A stretch of DNA of 50,195 nucleotides from Candidatus Magasanikiibacteriota bacterium (GCA_009694865.1 SICD01000003.1:1-50195), one strand, 5' to 3'. Positions 15,297-24,542 are shown, counted from the stretch's first letter. Notes: generated by a model from the letters alone, not told the origin. Program-made: numbers and translations.

Positions 15297-16751
15297 TTAC
15301 TTCATAAGCAAGTCCCCGTATAAACTAGTGCGCTTCGCGTCGCAAGCCGCACCATCAACAGCGCCTGGACAATCGATATCATAAATATCAGAAGCGGCAA
15401 ACATATCAAGTCGCATGCCTTTCTTTGCGACATCAATGGGAATAAAATATTGTTGAGAAATATCTTTCGCCTTTTTCTTAAAAAATTCATCATCACCCAA
15501 ATCCTTGGCCCGATAATTGCCTCCGGCACTATCCCCCGCGTATCCTATCCAATGATTTTCATCCTTTGAATCACAATCTTCGTTCATTTCAAATTTAATC
15601 ACCATGCCCTTAGCCCCACCCGCGCCGCATTGATTTGCCGCGCTGTCAATCACCAAGCCAGATGCCACCGCATAGTAGTTTTGGAAATCAGACAACGTAT
15701 ACGTCTTGTTGTTCGCGGCTTTAACTTCATTCATGGAACCATCCTTACACGCTATCCATAATTCATGCTCACCATCGCTATGTTTAAATGCCGTATCGAC
15801 TATTTCGGGTGTTTCCCAACCTTCAGCACTAAACGGGCTGGCCACCGCCGCGAGACAACCAGAATCCGTAAATTTCTCATTAGTAATACGCCCAACAATA
15901 GCGGCTTGCAAACAGCCCTTATTACCAATCGTGCCATCATCATGTATCTCGGTACAAATATTTCCGCTTTGGCAGATATTGCCAAAACACGTTTGTTCCC
16001 CGCCATCTTTAACAAAAAACCTGCGCCCGCAGGCCATTTCTTTTTCCCAAACAGGTTTGTCCTTATTATTTACATTATAATTTAAGTTGCCTGGCAAGAC
16101 TGGCTTACTCACTTGATCCTCTTTTTCGGTTGCCAAAGCAAACTGAGTGGTTGAGGACGCTACCTCGCAAAATTGTGGCAACAAGGCTCCCGTGCGCACC
16201 ATAAACACCTGTGGCAAACGAAAACTAACCAAAGCCGGATTAAGGGAGCTTAAAATAAAGTACGACATGTAAGCCAAAAACAGCCCCATCATGGCGCCAG
16301 CAATCCGTTTTTTAGCGCTCGTAATCGCCTCACTGTTGCCGCCCGATGTTACCCACTGCATTCCCGCCACAATAATCATAGCGACCGCAATAATCGCTGC
16401 CACTCCAATGGCGTAGCGATACATAATTTGGATAAATGTTCCGACGTTGCTAAATTCGCGTTTGCCGCCAAAGGAAATTTCGGTAGTGGTTTTACCGGCC
16501 GGCAAACATTTTCCCCAGTCGGCTCCCGCGCACGGTTCTTCACCAGTTACAAAACCTTCTCTTTTATCTTTATCATTCTTCATGTCACTAGAATCTTTAC
16601 GCGTAAATTTAGCGCGTTCAGCGGCACAATCATCTTTTTTCCAACACAACGGGTTAAGCTCGGGTGGAATTTTAGTTGCTTGAGCCAACGCAAAAGTAGG
16701 AAACACAAAAAACGACAAACCAATCATTACCGCGAACAAAAAACTACGCAT
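15297..16751 (-). CDS. secreted T4SS-pilin-like membrane protein with Cys-rich C-terminal domain
   Basis: 484 residues. A signal peptide ends at about ALAQ (residue 24). Residues about 105-175 form two hydrophobic helices joined by a short basic loop: [20 protein letters not shown], then [20 protein letters not shown]. This is the two-helix T4SS-pilin/TrbC-VirB2-like arrangement that recurs in Patescibacteria. The family is usually around 100-150 residues; here about 300 extra residues follow, with at least ten Cys ([42 protein letters not shown]), suggesting a disulfide-stabilised extracellular domain. A DsbA-like gene is the next gene upstream on the same strand, which would fit. Function unknown; surface or pilus role inferred. 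Confidence 0.8.
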   Translation of the reverse strand: MRSFLFAVMIGLSFFVFPTFALAQATKIPPELNPLCWKKDDCAAERAKFTRKDSSDMKNDKDKREGFVTGEEPCAGADWGKCLPAGKTTTEISFGGKREFSNVGTFIQIMYRYAIGVAAIIAVAMIIVAGMQWVTSGGNSEAITSAKKRIAGAMMGLFLAYMSYFILSSLNPALVSFRLPQVFMVRTGALLPQFCEVASSTTQFALATEKEDQVSKPVLPGNLNYNVNNKDKPVWEKEMACGRRFFVKDGGEQTCFGNICQSGNICTEIHDDGTIGNKGCLQAAIVGRITNEKFTDSGCLAAVASPFSAEGWETPEIVDTAFKHSDGEHELWIACKDGSMNEVKAANNKTYTLSDFQNYYAVASGLVIDSAANQCGAGGAKGMVIKFEMNEDCDSKDENHWIGYAGDSAGGNYRAKDLGDDEFFKKKAKDISQQYFIPIDVAKKGMRLDMFAASDIYDIDCPGAVDGAACDAKRTSLYGDLLMK

Positions 16752-16790
16752 AAAAATACATTTACTTTAAATTACGAACCACTCGTTTTT

Positions 16791-16921
16791 GTCATCCTGA
16801 GCGGAGCGAAGGATCTCTGGCTCACTCGTCAATATACATATAACGCCAGTAATTGATTGGTAAGCCAGAGATTCTTCCGGAGTTTACACTGAACGTAGTG
16901 AACGTGTCGTCAGAATGACAA
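16791..16921. repeat. palindromic element, GTCATCCTGA family (full copy)
   Basis: The ends are GTCATCCTGAGCGGAGCGAA and GTCAGAATGACAATTG, with inner complementary blocks CTCTGGCTCAC and AAGCCAGAGATTC. About 130 bp, filling the gap between the pilin-like and DsbA-like genes. Confidence 0.88.
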
Positions 16922-16954
16922 TTGGCGCGTTTCGTAATTCAAAGATATTCGTGC

Positions 16955-17701
16955 TTACTTCTCTGGCAAAATATTTTTCAAATACTCCTCCCACACATTC
17001 ATAGGTACTACTCCTTCCACTTTTTCGCCATTGACAAAAAAAGTTGGCGTGCCGCGCACCCCAAAACGCAGAGCGTCAAAATAATCGGCTTTCACCACCC
17101 GTTTCGCTTCTGGTGAGTTTAAGCAACTTTCTATTTTAATCTCATTCAAATTTGCCTGTTTGGCAAAATCGGAAATTTCTTGCGGAGTAAGAGTATCGGA
17201 AACTGTATCTTGCGAGGCATACAATAAATCGTGCACCGGCCAAAATTTGTCTTGGCGCGCGGCGCAAACAGCCAACTCGGCCAAACGGGTCGCGCCCGGG
17301 TGCGTGGATTCAACTGGAATATGCCGAATAATTAAACGAACCGTATAACCATGCTTGGCCAACAGTGCTTCCATAATTGGCGCGGCCGCCCGACAATTCG
17401 GGCATTTAAAATCCACAAATTCCACAATCGTTATGGGCGCGCCCGGCCGCCCCAAGGCCGGAGCAGTTGGCAACTCCAGCGCCACTCGATCGATGGCGCC
17501 GGCTTTAACGGTATTGCGGGAGAGCGAAGAAGTAAAATTATCCACAAATTTGTTACTAAGCCAAGCGCCGTTACCATGGCGAATTTGCCACCAATACCAA
17601 CCGGTAAAACCGCCCACTACCAACGCAATAATAACAACAAAAGCCGCGAGGCTTATTAAAACTACCCCCCACCAGCGTTGGTACCACTTTGACAAAGACA
17701 T
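16955..17701 (-). CDS. membrane-anchored DsbA/thioredoxin-fold disulfide oxidoreductase
   Basis: A 248-residue protein with one N-terminal membrane anchor (LISLAAFVVIIALVVGGFTG) and an outward-facing DsbA-like domain. The active site is CPNC in FVDFKCPNCRAAAPIMEALL, and the cis-Pro loop is RGTPTFFVNGEKVEG. These proteins introduce or isomerise disulfides in secreted proteins. ATG 17701 is used because the alternative at 17716 falls inside the flanking AT-rich repeat. The following gene on the same strand encodes a Cys-rich secreted protein, a plausible substrate. Confidence 0.92.
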   Translation of the reverse strand: MSLSKWYQRWWGVVLISLAAFVVIIALVVGGFTGWYWWQIRHGNGAWLSNKFVDNFTSSLSRNTVKAGAIDRVALELPTAPALGRPGAPITIVEFVDFKCPNCRAAAPIMEALLAKHGYTVRLIIRHIPVESTHPGATRLAELAVCAARQDKFWPVHDLLYASQDTVSDTLTPQEISDFAKQANLNEIKIESCLNSPEAKRVVKADYFDALRFGVRGTPTFFVNGEKVEGVVPMNVWEEYLKNILPEK

Positions 17702-17817
17702 AATTCCAAAATTCAAATGTCAAATTTCAAATCAAATCCAAAGTTCAAAATTCAAAATTCAAATTTGACATTTGAGTTTTGGGCTTTATTTGACATTTGG
17801 CATTTGTCATTTGATAT
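17701..17817. repeat. AT-rich inverted repeat, CAAATTTCAAATC family
   Basis: Left arm units AATTCAAATGTCAAATTTC and right arm units TTTGACATTTGGCATTTG can pair. It forms the leader of the DsbA-like gene on one side and borders the secG promoter on the other. Confidence 0.8.
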
Positions 17818-17872
17818 TCCGATCTTATTATATCATAAAACCAAAAAATGCAACACGCGGGAGGCTCGAAAG

Positions 17873-17901
17873 TTGACAAAAGAAAGAAGCTGTGTTATAC
17901 T
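17873..17901 (+). promoter_or_regulatory. promoter of secG
   Basis: TTGACA (17873-17878), a 17-nt spacer and TATACT (17896-17901), about 20 nt before the secG ATG, so the leader is very short. Confidence 0.88.
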
Positions 17902-17921
17902 TATTTCTACCGTTAACCTCT

Positions 17922-18146
17922 ATGAAAGAAACCATTATCTCCGTTCTCCAACTTGTTACCGCGAGCCTATTAATTATCGTTATTTTACTCCAACAAAAAG
18001 GCGCTGGTCTCGGCGGTGTGTTTGGCGGTTCCAGCAACATCTATTCTACTAAACGCGGGGTAGATAAAATACTTCATTACGCCACTGTAGTTATCGCGAT
18101 TATTTTCTTTGGCTCCTCTATTCTGCGTCTCATCGTAGCGAACTAA
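17922..18146 (+). CDS. secG: preprotein translocase subunit SecG
   Basis: A 74-residue membrane subunit of the SecYEG channel. Two hydrophobic helices (VLQLVTASLLIIVILL and YATVVIAIIFFGSSILRLIV) flank the conserved LQQKGAGLGGVFGGSS loop typical of SecG. ATG 17922 fits the family; the longer frame from 17892 would start inside the promoter. It is followed after 34 bp by the peptide-binding protein gene and probably shares its transcript. Confidence 0.95.
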   Translation: MKETIISVLQLVTASLLIIVILLQQKGAGLGGVFGGSSNIYSTKRGVDKILHYATVVIAIIFFGSSILRLIVAN

Positions 18147-18180
18147 CCCTCGCGTTTCTTCTCTTCACTCGTCTTCCTTC

Positions 18181-20115
18181 TTGTTTGTGATTTTAAAACG
18201 AACAAAAAAACCAATCATTTCAACGACCGGACTTGATAAAAAATTAGTCGGCCGTCTCCGCTCTCGGATCCTGCCCGGACTCAAACAATTTAAATATCTC
18301 TCCGCTTTTCTTACGGCGCGAGAAAAACAAATTGTTCTTGGCGCGCTCGCAGTCATTATTATTACCAGTCTCGCCTGGGGTATATTATTTATCAAACATC
18401 ACCTGGTGAGCGGAGCCGGCCAGGGCGGCGCCTACTCCGAAGCGCTGGTCGGACAACCAAAATATCTTAATCCGCTATTCGCGAACGTGAGCGACATCGA
18501 CAGCGATCTCACCAGCCTTACCTATTCCGGTTTATTCGGATATGATGCCAACCAAAAACTGGTACCGATATTGGCAAAAAATATTACCACTAGCCCAGAC
18601 GGGAAAACGTATGACATCGAGATAAAAGACGGCGTAAAATGGGGAGATGGTGAAAATTTAACCGCTGATGATGTATTATTTACTTTTGAAACCGTTCAGA
18701 ACCCTGAAGTGGGCAGCCCGCTCTTTTCCAGCTTCCAAGGAATAAAAATAAAAAAAATCGACCAATCCACCATCCGTTTTACGCTTAAAGAACCCTTTGC
18801 TCCTTTTCTCCACAGTTTAACAGTAGGAATTCTACCCGAGCATCTCTGGGGAAACAACGCTCCGGGCGGACTAAAACTCGCCAAAAATAATTTGGAACCA
18901 ATGGGTACTGGAGCGTGGTTGTTTGACAAATTAACCAAAGATAACACGGGCACGATTACCAGTCTTTCTCTCAAACCAAACCCTTACTACGCGGGCACAA
19001 AAGCCCATTTTAATTTTCTTACTTTTAAATTTTTCAGCGATTTTGAAGGGGCTCTCGAAGCGCTCCGAAACCAAACGGTGCTGGCACTAAGCTTTGTGCC
19101 GGCGGAAGAAAAAGATAAACTTCCTCAAAAAAATTTCACCTTCTCCAATATCCATTTACCAGAATACACCGCGCTCTTTTTTAACAACTCACAGGCTCCC
19201 CTTTTAAAAAACGACGACTTGCGCGCCGCTTTACAAATTGGCATTGATAAGAATAGCTTAATAAAAACCGCCCTCCAAGGCGAAGGTGAGGTGGTGGATA
19301 ACCCTTTGTTAGGCTCCCTTAACACCACGGAATCATCAACCATACCCCTGGCTTTTGACGTGGCGGCGGGCAACGCGCTCTTAGATAAACATTGGGCACG
19401 AATCCAGCCGGAAGAATATTTTGCCTTGCGCCAAAAAGAAATAAACACCAATACCGCGCCCACCTCAACCGCTAATTCGGCCGGAACATCAACAACGAGT
19501 GCTGAAAAACTGCTGTCGACTGCGGAAACCAACGGGTTAATCCGGGCGGAAATGACACCTGATCAAGCATTTTTCCGCAAAACAAAAGATAACAAAACCA
19601 TACGGCTAAGCATCACCACGGTTGACACTTCCGACTACCTGGCGGTAGCAAAATTAATTGTACATTTTTGGCATGCTCTTGGCATTGCGGCTGATGTTGA
19701 GGTGGTAAGCCCCAGACAAATTGGGCGCGAAATTATTAAGCCTCGCGATTACGAAATTCTGTTGTATGGTGAAATTGTGGGAGCCGATCCTGATCCGTTT
19801 CCTTTCTGGCATTCTTCCCAAATAACTTTTCCGGGGCTTAACCTAAGCCTCTACGCTAATCGTAATGTCGATAAATGGCTCGAAGACGCCCGCGTAACGA
19901 ATGACGAAAGCAAACGCGCCGCGTTATACGCGAAATTTATCAAAGCGCTTGACACCGATCGGCCAGCCATTTTCTTATATTCACCCTACTCCACCCTTGT
20001 TACTAATGCCGCTCTTAAAGGCGTACGCTTGCCAAAAGATATCGTCTCGCCGACCGGACGCTTTGCAACCTTAGCGGAATGGTATTTGAATACCACCTGG
20101 CAGTGGCAGTGGTAA
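18181..20115 (+). CDS. peptide ABC transporter substrate-binding protein (SBP family 5)
   Basis: A 644-residue extracytoplasmic solute-binding protein of the DppA/OppA type. An N-terminal basic region is followed by one membrane anchor (VLGALAVIIITSLAWGILFI, about residues 52-71), so it is tethered. Family blocks include ALVGQPKYLNPLFA, DSDLTSLTYSGLFGYD, DGVKWGDGENLTADDVLFTFE and GADPDPFPFWHSSQ. A low-complexity Thr/Ser/Ala insert (about residues 425-440) interrupts the second lobe. No ATG opens the frame: TTG 18181 or GTG 18187 must be used. No permease or ATPase is adjacent, so the protein either serves a transporter encoded elsewhere or works as a stand-alone binding protein. Confidence 0.88.
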   Translation: MFVILKRTKKPIISTTGLDKKLVGRLRSRILPGLKQFKYLSAFLTAREKQIVLGALAVIIITSLAWGILFIKHHLVSGAGQGGAYSEALVGQPKYLNPLFANVSDIDSDLTSLTYSGLFGYDANQKLVPILAKNITTSPDGKTYDIEIKDGVKWGDGENLTADDVLFTFETVQNPEVGSPLFSSFQGIKIKKIDQSTIRFTLKEPFAPFLHSLTVGILPEHLWGNNAPGGLKLAKNNLEPMGTGAWLFDKLTKDNTGTITSLSLKPNPYYAGTKAHFNFLTFKFFSDFEGALEALRNQTVLALSFVPAEEKDKLPQKNFTFSNIHLPEYTALFFNNSQAPLLKNDDLRAALQIGIDKNSLIKTALQGEGEVVDNPLLGSLNTTESSTIPLAFDVAAGNALLDKHWARIQPEEYFALRQKEINTNTAPTSTANSAGTSTTSAEKLLSTAETNGLIRAEMTPDQAFFRKTKDNKTIRLSITTVDTSDYLAVAKLIVHFWHALGIAADVEVVSPRQIGREIIKPRDYEILLYGEIVGADPDPFPFWHSSQITFPGLNLSLYANRNVDKWLEDARVTNDESKRAALYAKFIKALDTDRPAIFLYSPYSTLVTNAALKGVRLPKDIVSPTGRFATLAEWYLNTTWQWQW

Positions 20116-20123
20116 CGTGACCT

Positions 20124-20221
20124 AGTTTATAAAGTTATCAAGTTATAAAGTTCTCAGATTGATAAATGCCACGAGCCTCGTTCGCACTTTATAAACTTTA
20201 TAACTTTACAAACTTGTAACT
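20124..20221. repeat. AT-rich inverted repeat, GTTATAAAGTT family
   Basis: TTTATAAAGTTATCAAG units (20124-20157) and CTTTATAAACTTTATAAC units (20185-20221) form an imperfect hairpin with a 27-nt loop. It ends just before the tRNA-Leu pseudogene. Confidence 0.8.
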
Positions 20222-20226
20222 ATCAC

Positions 20227-20333
20227 GGGGACGTGGCGGAATTGGTATACCCCGTCATCCGACGGGGCAGGCGCGTACGTCTCAGAAGCGTGGGGCATGC
20301 GCCCCACGCCCGGCGGATGCCGGGCGTATGGAG
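20227..20333 (+). pseudogene. tRNA-Leu(CAG) fragment with two inserted palindromes
   Basis: The start (GGGGACG then TGGCGGAATTGGTATAC) and the anticodon arm GCGTACGTCTCAGAAGCGT match the intact tRNA-Leu at 20376. A 22-nt palindrome (CCCGTC/GACGGG, 20251-20272) sits in the D-arm. A 34-nt double palindrome (GGGGCATGCGCCCC and GCCCGGCGGATGCCGGGC, 20292-20325) sits in the 3' side of the anticodon stem and is flanked by repeated GT. After GTATGGAG the match ends: no T-arm and no 3' acceptor strand follow, so it cannot be a working tRNA. Confidence 0.85.
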
Positions 20334-20375
20334 ACAGCGTGAATGATTATATTTTTACAAACAATTTAAAAATTA

Positions 20376-20457
20376 GGGCGAGTGGCGGAATTGGTATACG
20401 CGTACGTCTCAGAAGCGTATGGAGCAATCCTTGAGGGTTCGAGTCCCTCTTCGCCCA
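20376..20457 (+). tRNA. tRNA-Leu, anticodon CAG
   Basis: An 82-nt type II tRNA: acceptor GGGCGAG/TTCGCCC, D-loop AATTGGTATA, anticodon stem TACGT/GCGTA with loop CTCAGAA, long variable arm, T-arm GAGGG/CCCTC with loop TTCGAGT, discriminator A. No CCA is encoded. It reads CUG. Confidence 0.95.
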
Positions 20458-20504
20458 CATATCTTAAATTATTTATTTTTAATTTCTTCTCGTAAGAAAA
20501 ATTT

Positions 20505-22343
20505 ATGTTAATTCCATCAGTACCCATCCCCGAGCGCAACCTGCCATCGCGCGAACGCCGTCGTTATGGCGCCGCTACTACTCGTCGCGCCGCTTCACCG
20601 AGCCATTCCGCGCCACACTCACATCACGCCACGCCACATCTTTCGGCAACTTCCGCGACTACCGTTCCCACTCTTGGCGCTGGATTAAAACTCCGCGTCG
20701 CCGTCCTCGGCGGCTTGGAGGAAGTGGGCCGCAATTGCACCTTATTTGAATATGGTGATGATATTATTATCGTTGATATGGGTTTGCAATTCCCCGAGGA
20801 AGACATGCCCGGAATCGATTACATCATTCCAAACATGAACTATCTCAAAGGTAAAGAAAAAAATATCCGCGGCGTCATTATTACCCACGGCCACTACGAT
20901 CACATCGGTGGCATTCCCCATATTATTCCCAATCTTGGCTACCCGCCCATTTACGCTCTTCCCATCACCAACGCCATCATTAAAAAACGACAGGATGATT
21001 ATAAAGGGCTACGTCCGCTGAATATTAACAACGTCAAAATTGATGATAAATTACAATTAGGAAAATTTTCAATCGAATTTTTCCACGTCAACCACAACAT
21101 CCCCGATTCCATGGGAATTGTGGTGCGCACCCCAGAAGGTGTCGTTATTCACACTGGCGATTGGAAATTTGACTACCAACCAGTTGGTGAAGCTCCGGCT
21201 GATTTGCAAAAGCTCGCCAAAATTGGCAGTGAAGGCGTGCTCGCGCTCATGAGCGACTCCACCAACGCCGCCCAAACCGGCCACCAAATGTCGGAAACGG
21301 AAATCGGCATCAACCTCGAAGAGCTCATCGCGAAAGCCCCCGGTCGCATTATCATTGGCGCTTTTTCATCGCTATTTTCCCGTATTAAACAACTCATTGA
21401 ATTCTCGGAAAAACTCGGCAAGGTGGTGGCCATTGGCGGTTACAGCATGAAAACCAACGTGGAAATTGCCAAAGAACTGGGCTACATGAAATTCAATCCC
21501 AAAACAATTGTTGATTTACGCAACATCGATAAATACCCACCCAATAAAGTGGTGATAATTTGCAGTGGCGCCCAAGGCGAAAAAAACGCGACCTTGATGA
21601 GAATAGCGAGCGGCGAACACCGCGATATTAAGATGATTGCGAGTGACACGGTGGTGTTCTCTTCATCCGTTATTCCGGGCAATGAGCGCACCATCCAACG
21701 ACTCAAAGACACCCTCTTCCGCAAAGTCGCTGAAGTTGTTCATAACGAAATGATGGATGTGCACGCTGGTGGCCACGCCAAAGCAGACGACATTAAACTC
21801 ATGATCCGCCTCCTCAACCCCAAATACTTCATTCCCCAACACGGCAACCACTTTATGTTGCGCTACAACGGCCGTATTGCTACCAGTATGGGCATGGCGA
21901 AAGAAAATGTTTTTATTGCCGATAACGGCCAAGTAATGGAATTCCAAAAAGGCATGGGCGTTCTCACCAAAGAAAAACTCACCACCGATTATGTATTCGT
22001 GGATGGCCTCGGCGTGAGCGACGAAACCAACGTTGTTCTGCGTGACCGCCAAGTCTTGGCCGAAGATGGCATGGTAGTTATTATCGCGACAGTTGATTCT
22101 AAAACCGGCAAACTAATTCAGAACCCCGATATCATCTCCCGCGGCTTTGTCTTCCTTAAATCCAACAAAGAACTCATCGAAGACCTACGCCACCGAATCA
22201 AAAAAATGGTCATCGAATCCGACCCCCTCAACTGGGCGGATACGAACTACATTAGAAATAAAATTCGCGACTACGTGGGACAGTTCTTGTTTACGAAGAC
22301 GGAAAAGAGACCGATGATTTTACCGGTGGTAATTGAGGTTTAG
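20505..22343 (+). CDS. rnj: ribonuclease J
   Basis: A metallo-beta-lactamase-fold RNase with 5'-3' exonuclease and endonuclease activity in RNA maturation and decay. The first 60 residues are a Ser/His/Ala/Arg-rich, probably disordered tail. The catalytic core follows with LGGLEEVGRNC, THGHYDHIGGIPH (the zinc-binding HxHxDH motif), HTGDWKFD and SDSTNAAQTGHQ; the beta-CASP domain has GGYSMKTN, ICSGAQGE and DVHAGGHAKADD, and a C-terminal domain completes 612 residues. It lies 47 bp after tRNA-Leu and may be transcribed with it. Confidence 0.97.
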   Translation: MLIPSVPIPERNLPSRERRRYGAATTRRAASPSHSAPHSHHATPHLSATSATTVPTLGAGLKLRVAVLGGLEEVGRNCTLFEYGDDIIIVDMGLQFPEEDMPGIDYIIPNMNYLKGKEKNIRGVIITHGHYDHIGGIPHIIPNLGYPPIYALPITNAIIKKRQDDYKGLRPLNINNVKIDDKLQLGKFSIEFFHVNHNIPDSMGIVVRTPEGVVIHTGDWKFDYQPVGEAPADLQKLAKIGSEGVLALMSDSTNAAQTGHQMSETEIGINLEELIAKAPGRIIIGAFSSLFSRIKQLIEFSEKLGKVVAIGGYSMKTNVEIAKELGYMKFNPKTIVDLRNIDKYPPNKVVIICSGAQGEKNATLMRIASGEHRDIKMIASDTVVFSSSVIPGNERTIQRLKDTLFRKVAEVVHNEMMDVHAGGHAKADDIKLMIRLLNPKYFIPQHGNHFMLRYNGRIATSMGMAKENVFIADNGQVMEFQKGMGVLTKEKLTTDYVFVDGLGVSDETNVVLRDRQVLAEDGMVVIIATVDSKTGKLIQNPDIISRGFVFLKSNKELIEDLRHRIKKMVIESDPLNWADTNYIRNKIRDYVGQFLFTKTEKRPMILPVVIEV

Positions 22344-22351
22344 ACCGACGT

Positions 22352-22380
22352 GCCTCGCCGAAGCCCACATGCGAAGGCGG
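22352..22380. repeat. GC-rich repeat fragment (GCCTCGCCG family)
   Basis: GCCTCGCCGAAGC and GCGAAGGCGGG, a short version of the palindrome inside rnpB at 25232-25292, directly after the RNase J stop. Confidence 0.55.
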
Positions 22381-22462
22381 GTGATTAAGGTGTGGGCGTG
22401 AATCAATAACTCAACCCGTACAAACATACTGGTGGAATTATTATTTTTATTCTCTACGCGAT

Positions 22463-23779
22463 ATGCGGAAACACATTGAAACTATCGCGCTTGCAGCGCT
22501 TATAGGAGGATGCGGTGTGCCCAGCACGCCAGAACAACCTATAAAACCACAGACTAACACTTCTGTTTATGAACATAAAAAAACAGTAGAAGAGAAAATA
22601 AAAAAAAATTATGAGAAAATTCTCGAGAATTACGAAAACTTGCGATCAACCAAAAAACGCCTCCAAGAAATTAAATTCACTACCGCCCAAGGAGAAGAGA
22701 CAGATGGGTTAAAAATGGTAGTGGGCATTCTCAATAAAGGATACGACCCTACAGGTGATAGTGACGCCTTGAAAAAACTTACTAATGATTATTTGCCCGG
22801 TGAAGATCCAAAAAATACATACATGCTTCGGGTGGCGCATGCTCTATGGGTAGAATCTCAAAATCTAGTTCCATGGTCTTTAAAAGATTACTCTTCCGAA
22901 CAGGTTGAACAGATGCTGCATGTCCCGGTTCGTGATGAAAAAGGGGAAATACGGATCGACGTTCGCCCCACCATGCCACTAAAAGATAAACAGGGGCACG
23001 ACTATTCTGAAGAGTGGGGTTTTCTTGAAAAGGAGACTGAATACAAGGCATATCCTCTTGCTCACAAGCTTATAGCTCATGATCAAAAAACAACGTTATA
23101 TAACATGATTAGGTGGTTAAAATCCAATGTCTTCCATGCTTATACTAATCAGGATGGCACTTCCTGGGACTGGGATCATTACGCTGACGGCAGACAACCC
23201 GATCCCTTAAAGCAGACGCTACTCAACGGAAAAGCACAATGGTTACCAGCCAATCTTGAACGTTATTTTGAAGAACGAATTTCAGGCTGTCATGAACCTG
23301 TTTTAGTGTTAGCAAACATGGCACGCTCATTAAACATCCCCGTAATGAATATCAACGTAGAAGGTCACGGTATAACGTACCTCCCTACCGAGGATCGATT
23401 TGTTCATGGTGATCATCTTTCCAACCACCCTATGGTTCCAACAGACTTGGTCCCTTTAACGCGAGCAGGTATAGCTGGTATAAAAGACGAGCCAATGCTT
23501 TTTGAAGAACAAAAAAGATTAGTGTTAGCACGCTTCAATAACGATATAACGGCTACAAATATAATTATGAGCTCTGAGATGAATAGAAAACAAAACAGTT
23601 TAGAGGTTCATACAAATGTAAATGGGTTGCCGAGCGACGAGGTGACAGCTGCCATACAAAAAGAGTTGCCACAATATGGATTAATTGCTAATAACAATAC
23701 TTATCGTTTGCAAGCTACATCCCTTTACCCAATTAGAACTCTAGAAGAGTTAAAAAAACCCGATTCAAACATTTGGTAA
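22463..23779 (+). CDS. lipoprotein with a transglutaminase-like domain
   Basis: 438 residues. The signal peptide ends in a lipobox (ALIGGC, lipidated Cys about C17), followed by a Pro/Thr linker and a charged coiled-coil-like stretch (VEEKIKKNYEKILENYENL). The middle contains a transglutaminase/papain-like triad pattern: GCHEPVLVLANMARSLNIPV (Cys about C276), then GHGITYLP (H302) and RFVHGDHLS (D317), the spacing of the transglutaminase core. Such proteins cleave or cross-link peptide or peptidoglycan amide bonds outside the cell. The substrate is unknown and the call rests on the motif pattern, not on a search. It is followed by another lipoprotein gene after 32 bp, suggesting a two-gene unit. 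Confidence 0.68.
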   Translation: MRKHIETIALAALIGGCGVPSTPEQPIKPQTNTSVYEHKKTVEEKIKKNYEKILENYENLRSTKKRLQEIKFTTAQGEETDGLKMVVGILNKGYDPTGDSDALKKLTNDYLPGEDPKNTYMLRVAHALWVESQNLVPWSLKDYSSEQVEQMLHVPVRDEKGEIRIDVRPTMPLKDKQGHDYSEEWGFLEKETEYKAYPLAHKLIAHDQKTTLYNMIRWLKSNVFHAYTNQDGTSWDWDHYADGRQPDPLKQTLLNGKAQWLPANLERYFEERISGCHEPVLVLANMARSLNIPVMNINVEGHGITYLPTEDRFVHGDHLSNHPMVPTDLVPLTRAGIAGIKDEPMLFEEQKRLVLARFNNDITATNIIMSSEMNRKQNSLEVHTNVNGLPSDEVTAAIQKELPQYGLIANNNTYRLQATSLYPIRTLEELKKPDSNIW

Positions 23780-23811
23780 GGATACATTAATTTTTTCTAC
23801 AATAAATTCCT

Positions 23812-24498
23812 ATGCAAAAAATATTTCTCGTCATGCTTGGCACTTTACTCCTGGCTGGAGCCGGGTGTAGTCGCCCAGCTACTCTAGCAACAGAAGATAA
23901 GGAGACAACCATAACTCCAACCCAACAAGTTGTTGCTCCAGTAAACCAACCAACAGAAAAAAACTGTGCTAACCTAGGCACGGGATGGAAATTATTTATA
24001 AGCAAGAAGCCTCGTTTGTCTTTTTGTTACCCGACTATTTGGGGTGTCCCAAAACCAGAAGAAACGACCATTAGCCCATCAGCTCGTCTAGGTACCGCCT
24101 GGCATATTAGCTTTAATACAAAAAGCGAAACCCCTCTCATTAGTATTTTTACCTCTAATTTTCAAAAGCTCGGAGATTCTGACGTGCCATCCTATTGTTG
24201 GGGCTGTATTAACCTAGCAAAGGACGAAACAGACATTCAGAAGGATCTTCTACAAGGATACTACAAACTTGGGGGAGAAAATGTGAGCTTGGAAGTTAAA
24301 AAATTAACTATCGATACCGCGCCTGCTTTAAAAACCAAAAGTAATTTTGTCTCTTGGCTTAGTCGGGATAAAATGAGTATTGTGGAGTGGTTTATTCCTC
24401 AAGCACGTTTGGGTGAGCAGACATATAATGTTGTAGTGTCGAGCGACCAAAAACAAGAGGCTGATACAGAACTATTGATAAATTCATTGGACCTATAA
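23812..24498 (+). CDS. unknown lipoprotein
   Basis: 228 residues. The signal peptide has a lipobox LLLAGAGC (Cys about C19), then a Thr/Pro/Gln-rich linker of about 30 residues and a folded domain of about 175 residues. This domain begins with CANLGTGWKLFISKKPRLSF, a pattern seen in many small bacterial lipoproteins that describe a sentence-like start of a PsbP-like or DUF-type beta domain, and has four Cys (two in SYCWGC). No catalytic motif can be named. It follows the transglutaminase-like lipoprotein and ends at a strong terminator, so the two probably share a transcript. Confidence 0.8.
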   Translation: MQKIFLVMLGTLLLAGAGCSRPATLATEDKETTITPTQQVVAPVNQPTEKNCANLGTGWKLFISKKPRLSFCYPTIWGVPKPEETTISPSARLGTAWHISFNTKSETPLISIFTSNFQKLGDSDVPSYCWGCINLAKDETDIQKDLLQGYYKLGGENVSLEVKKLTIDTAPALKTKSNFVSWLSRDKMSIVEWFIPQARLGEQTYNVVVSSDQKQEADTELLINSLDL

Positions 24499-24510
24499 TT
24501 TCTAGAACAT

Positions 24511-24542
24511 AAAAAATCCGAACAATTAAGCTCGGATTTTTT
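24511..24542 (+). terminator. terminator of the lipoprotein pair
   Basis: AAAAAATCCGA (24511-24521) pairs with TCGGATTTTTT (24532-24542), 12 bp after the stop codon at 24498. The stem resembles that of the rplS terminator. Confidence 0.9.

Noticed and set aside
20227-20333. tRNA with introns instead of a pseudogene
   Set aside because: The inserted palindromes could have been introns, but the T-arm and 3' acceptor strand are missing, so excision would not give a tRNA. No group I or II intron core is present.
23812-24498. PsbP-like or other named domain for the second lipoprotein
   Set aside because: Only a general beta-domain look and two lipoprotein-like features are visible; no diagnostic motif, so no family is assigned.
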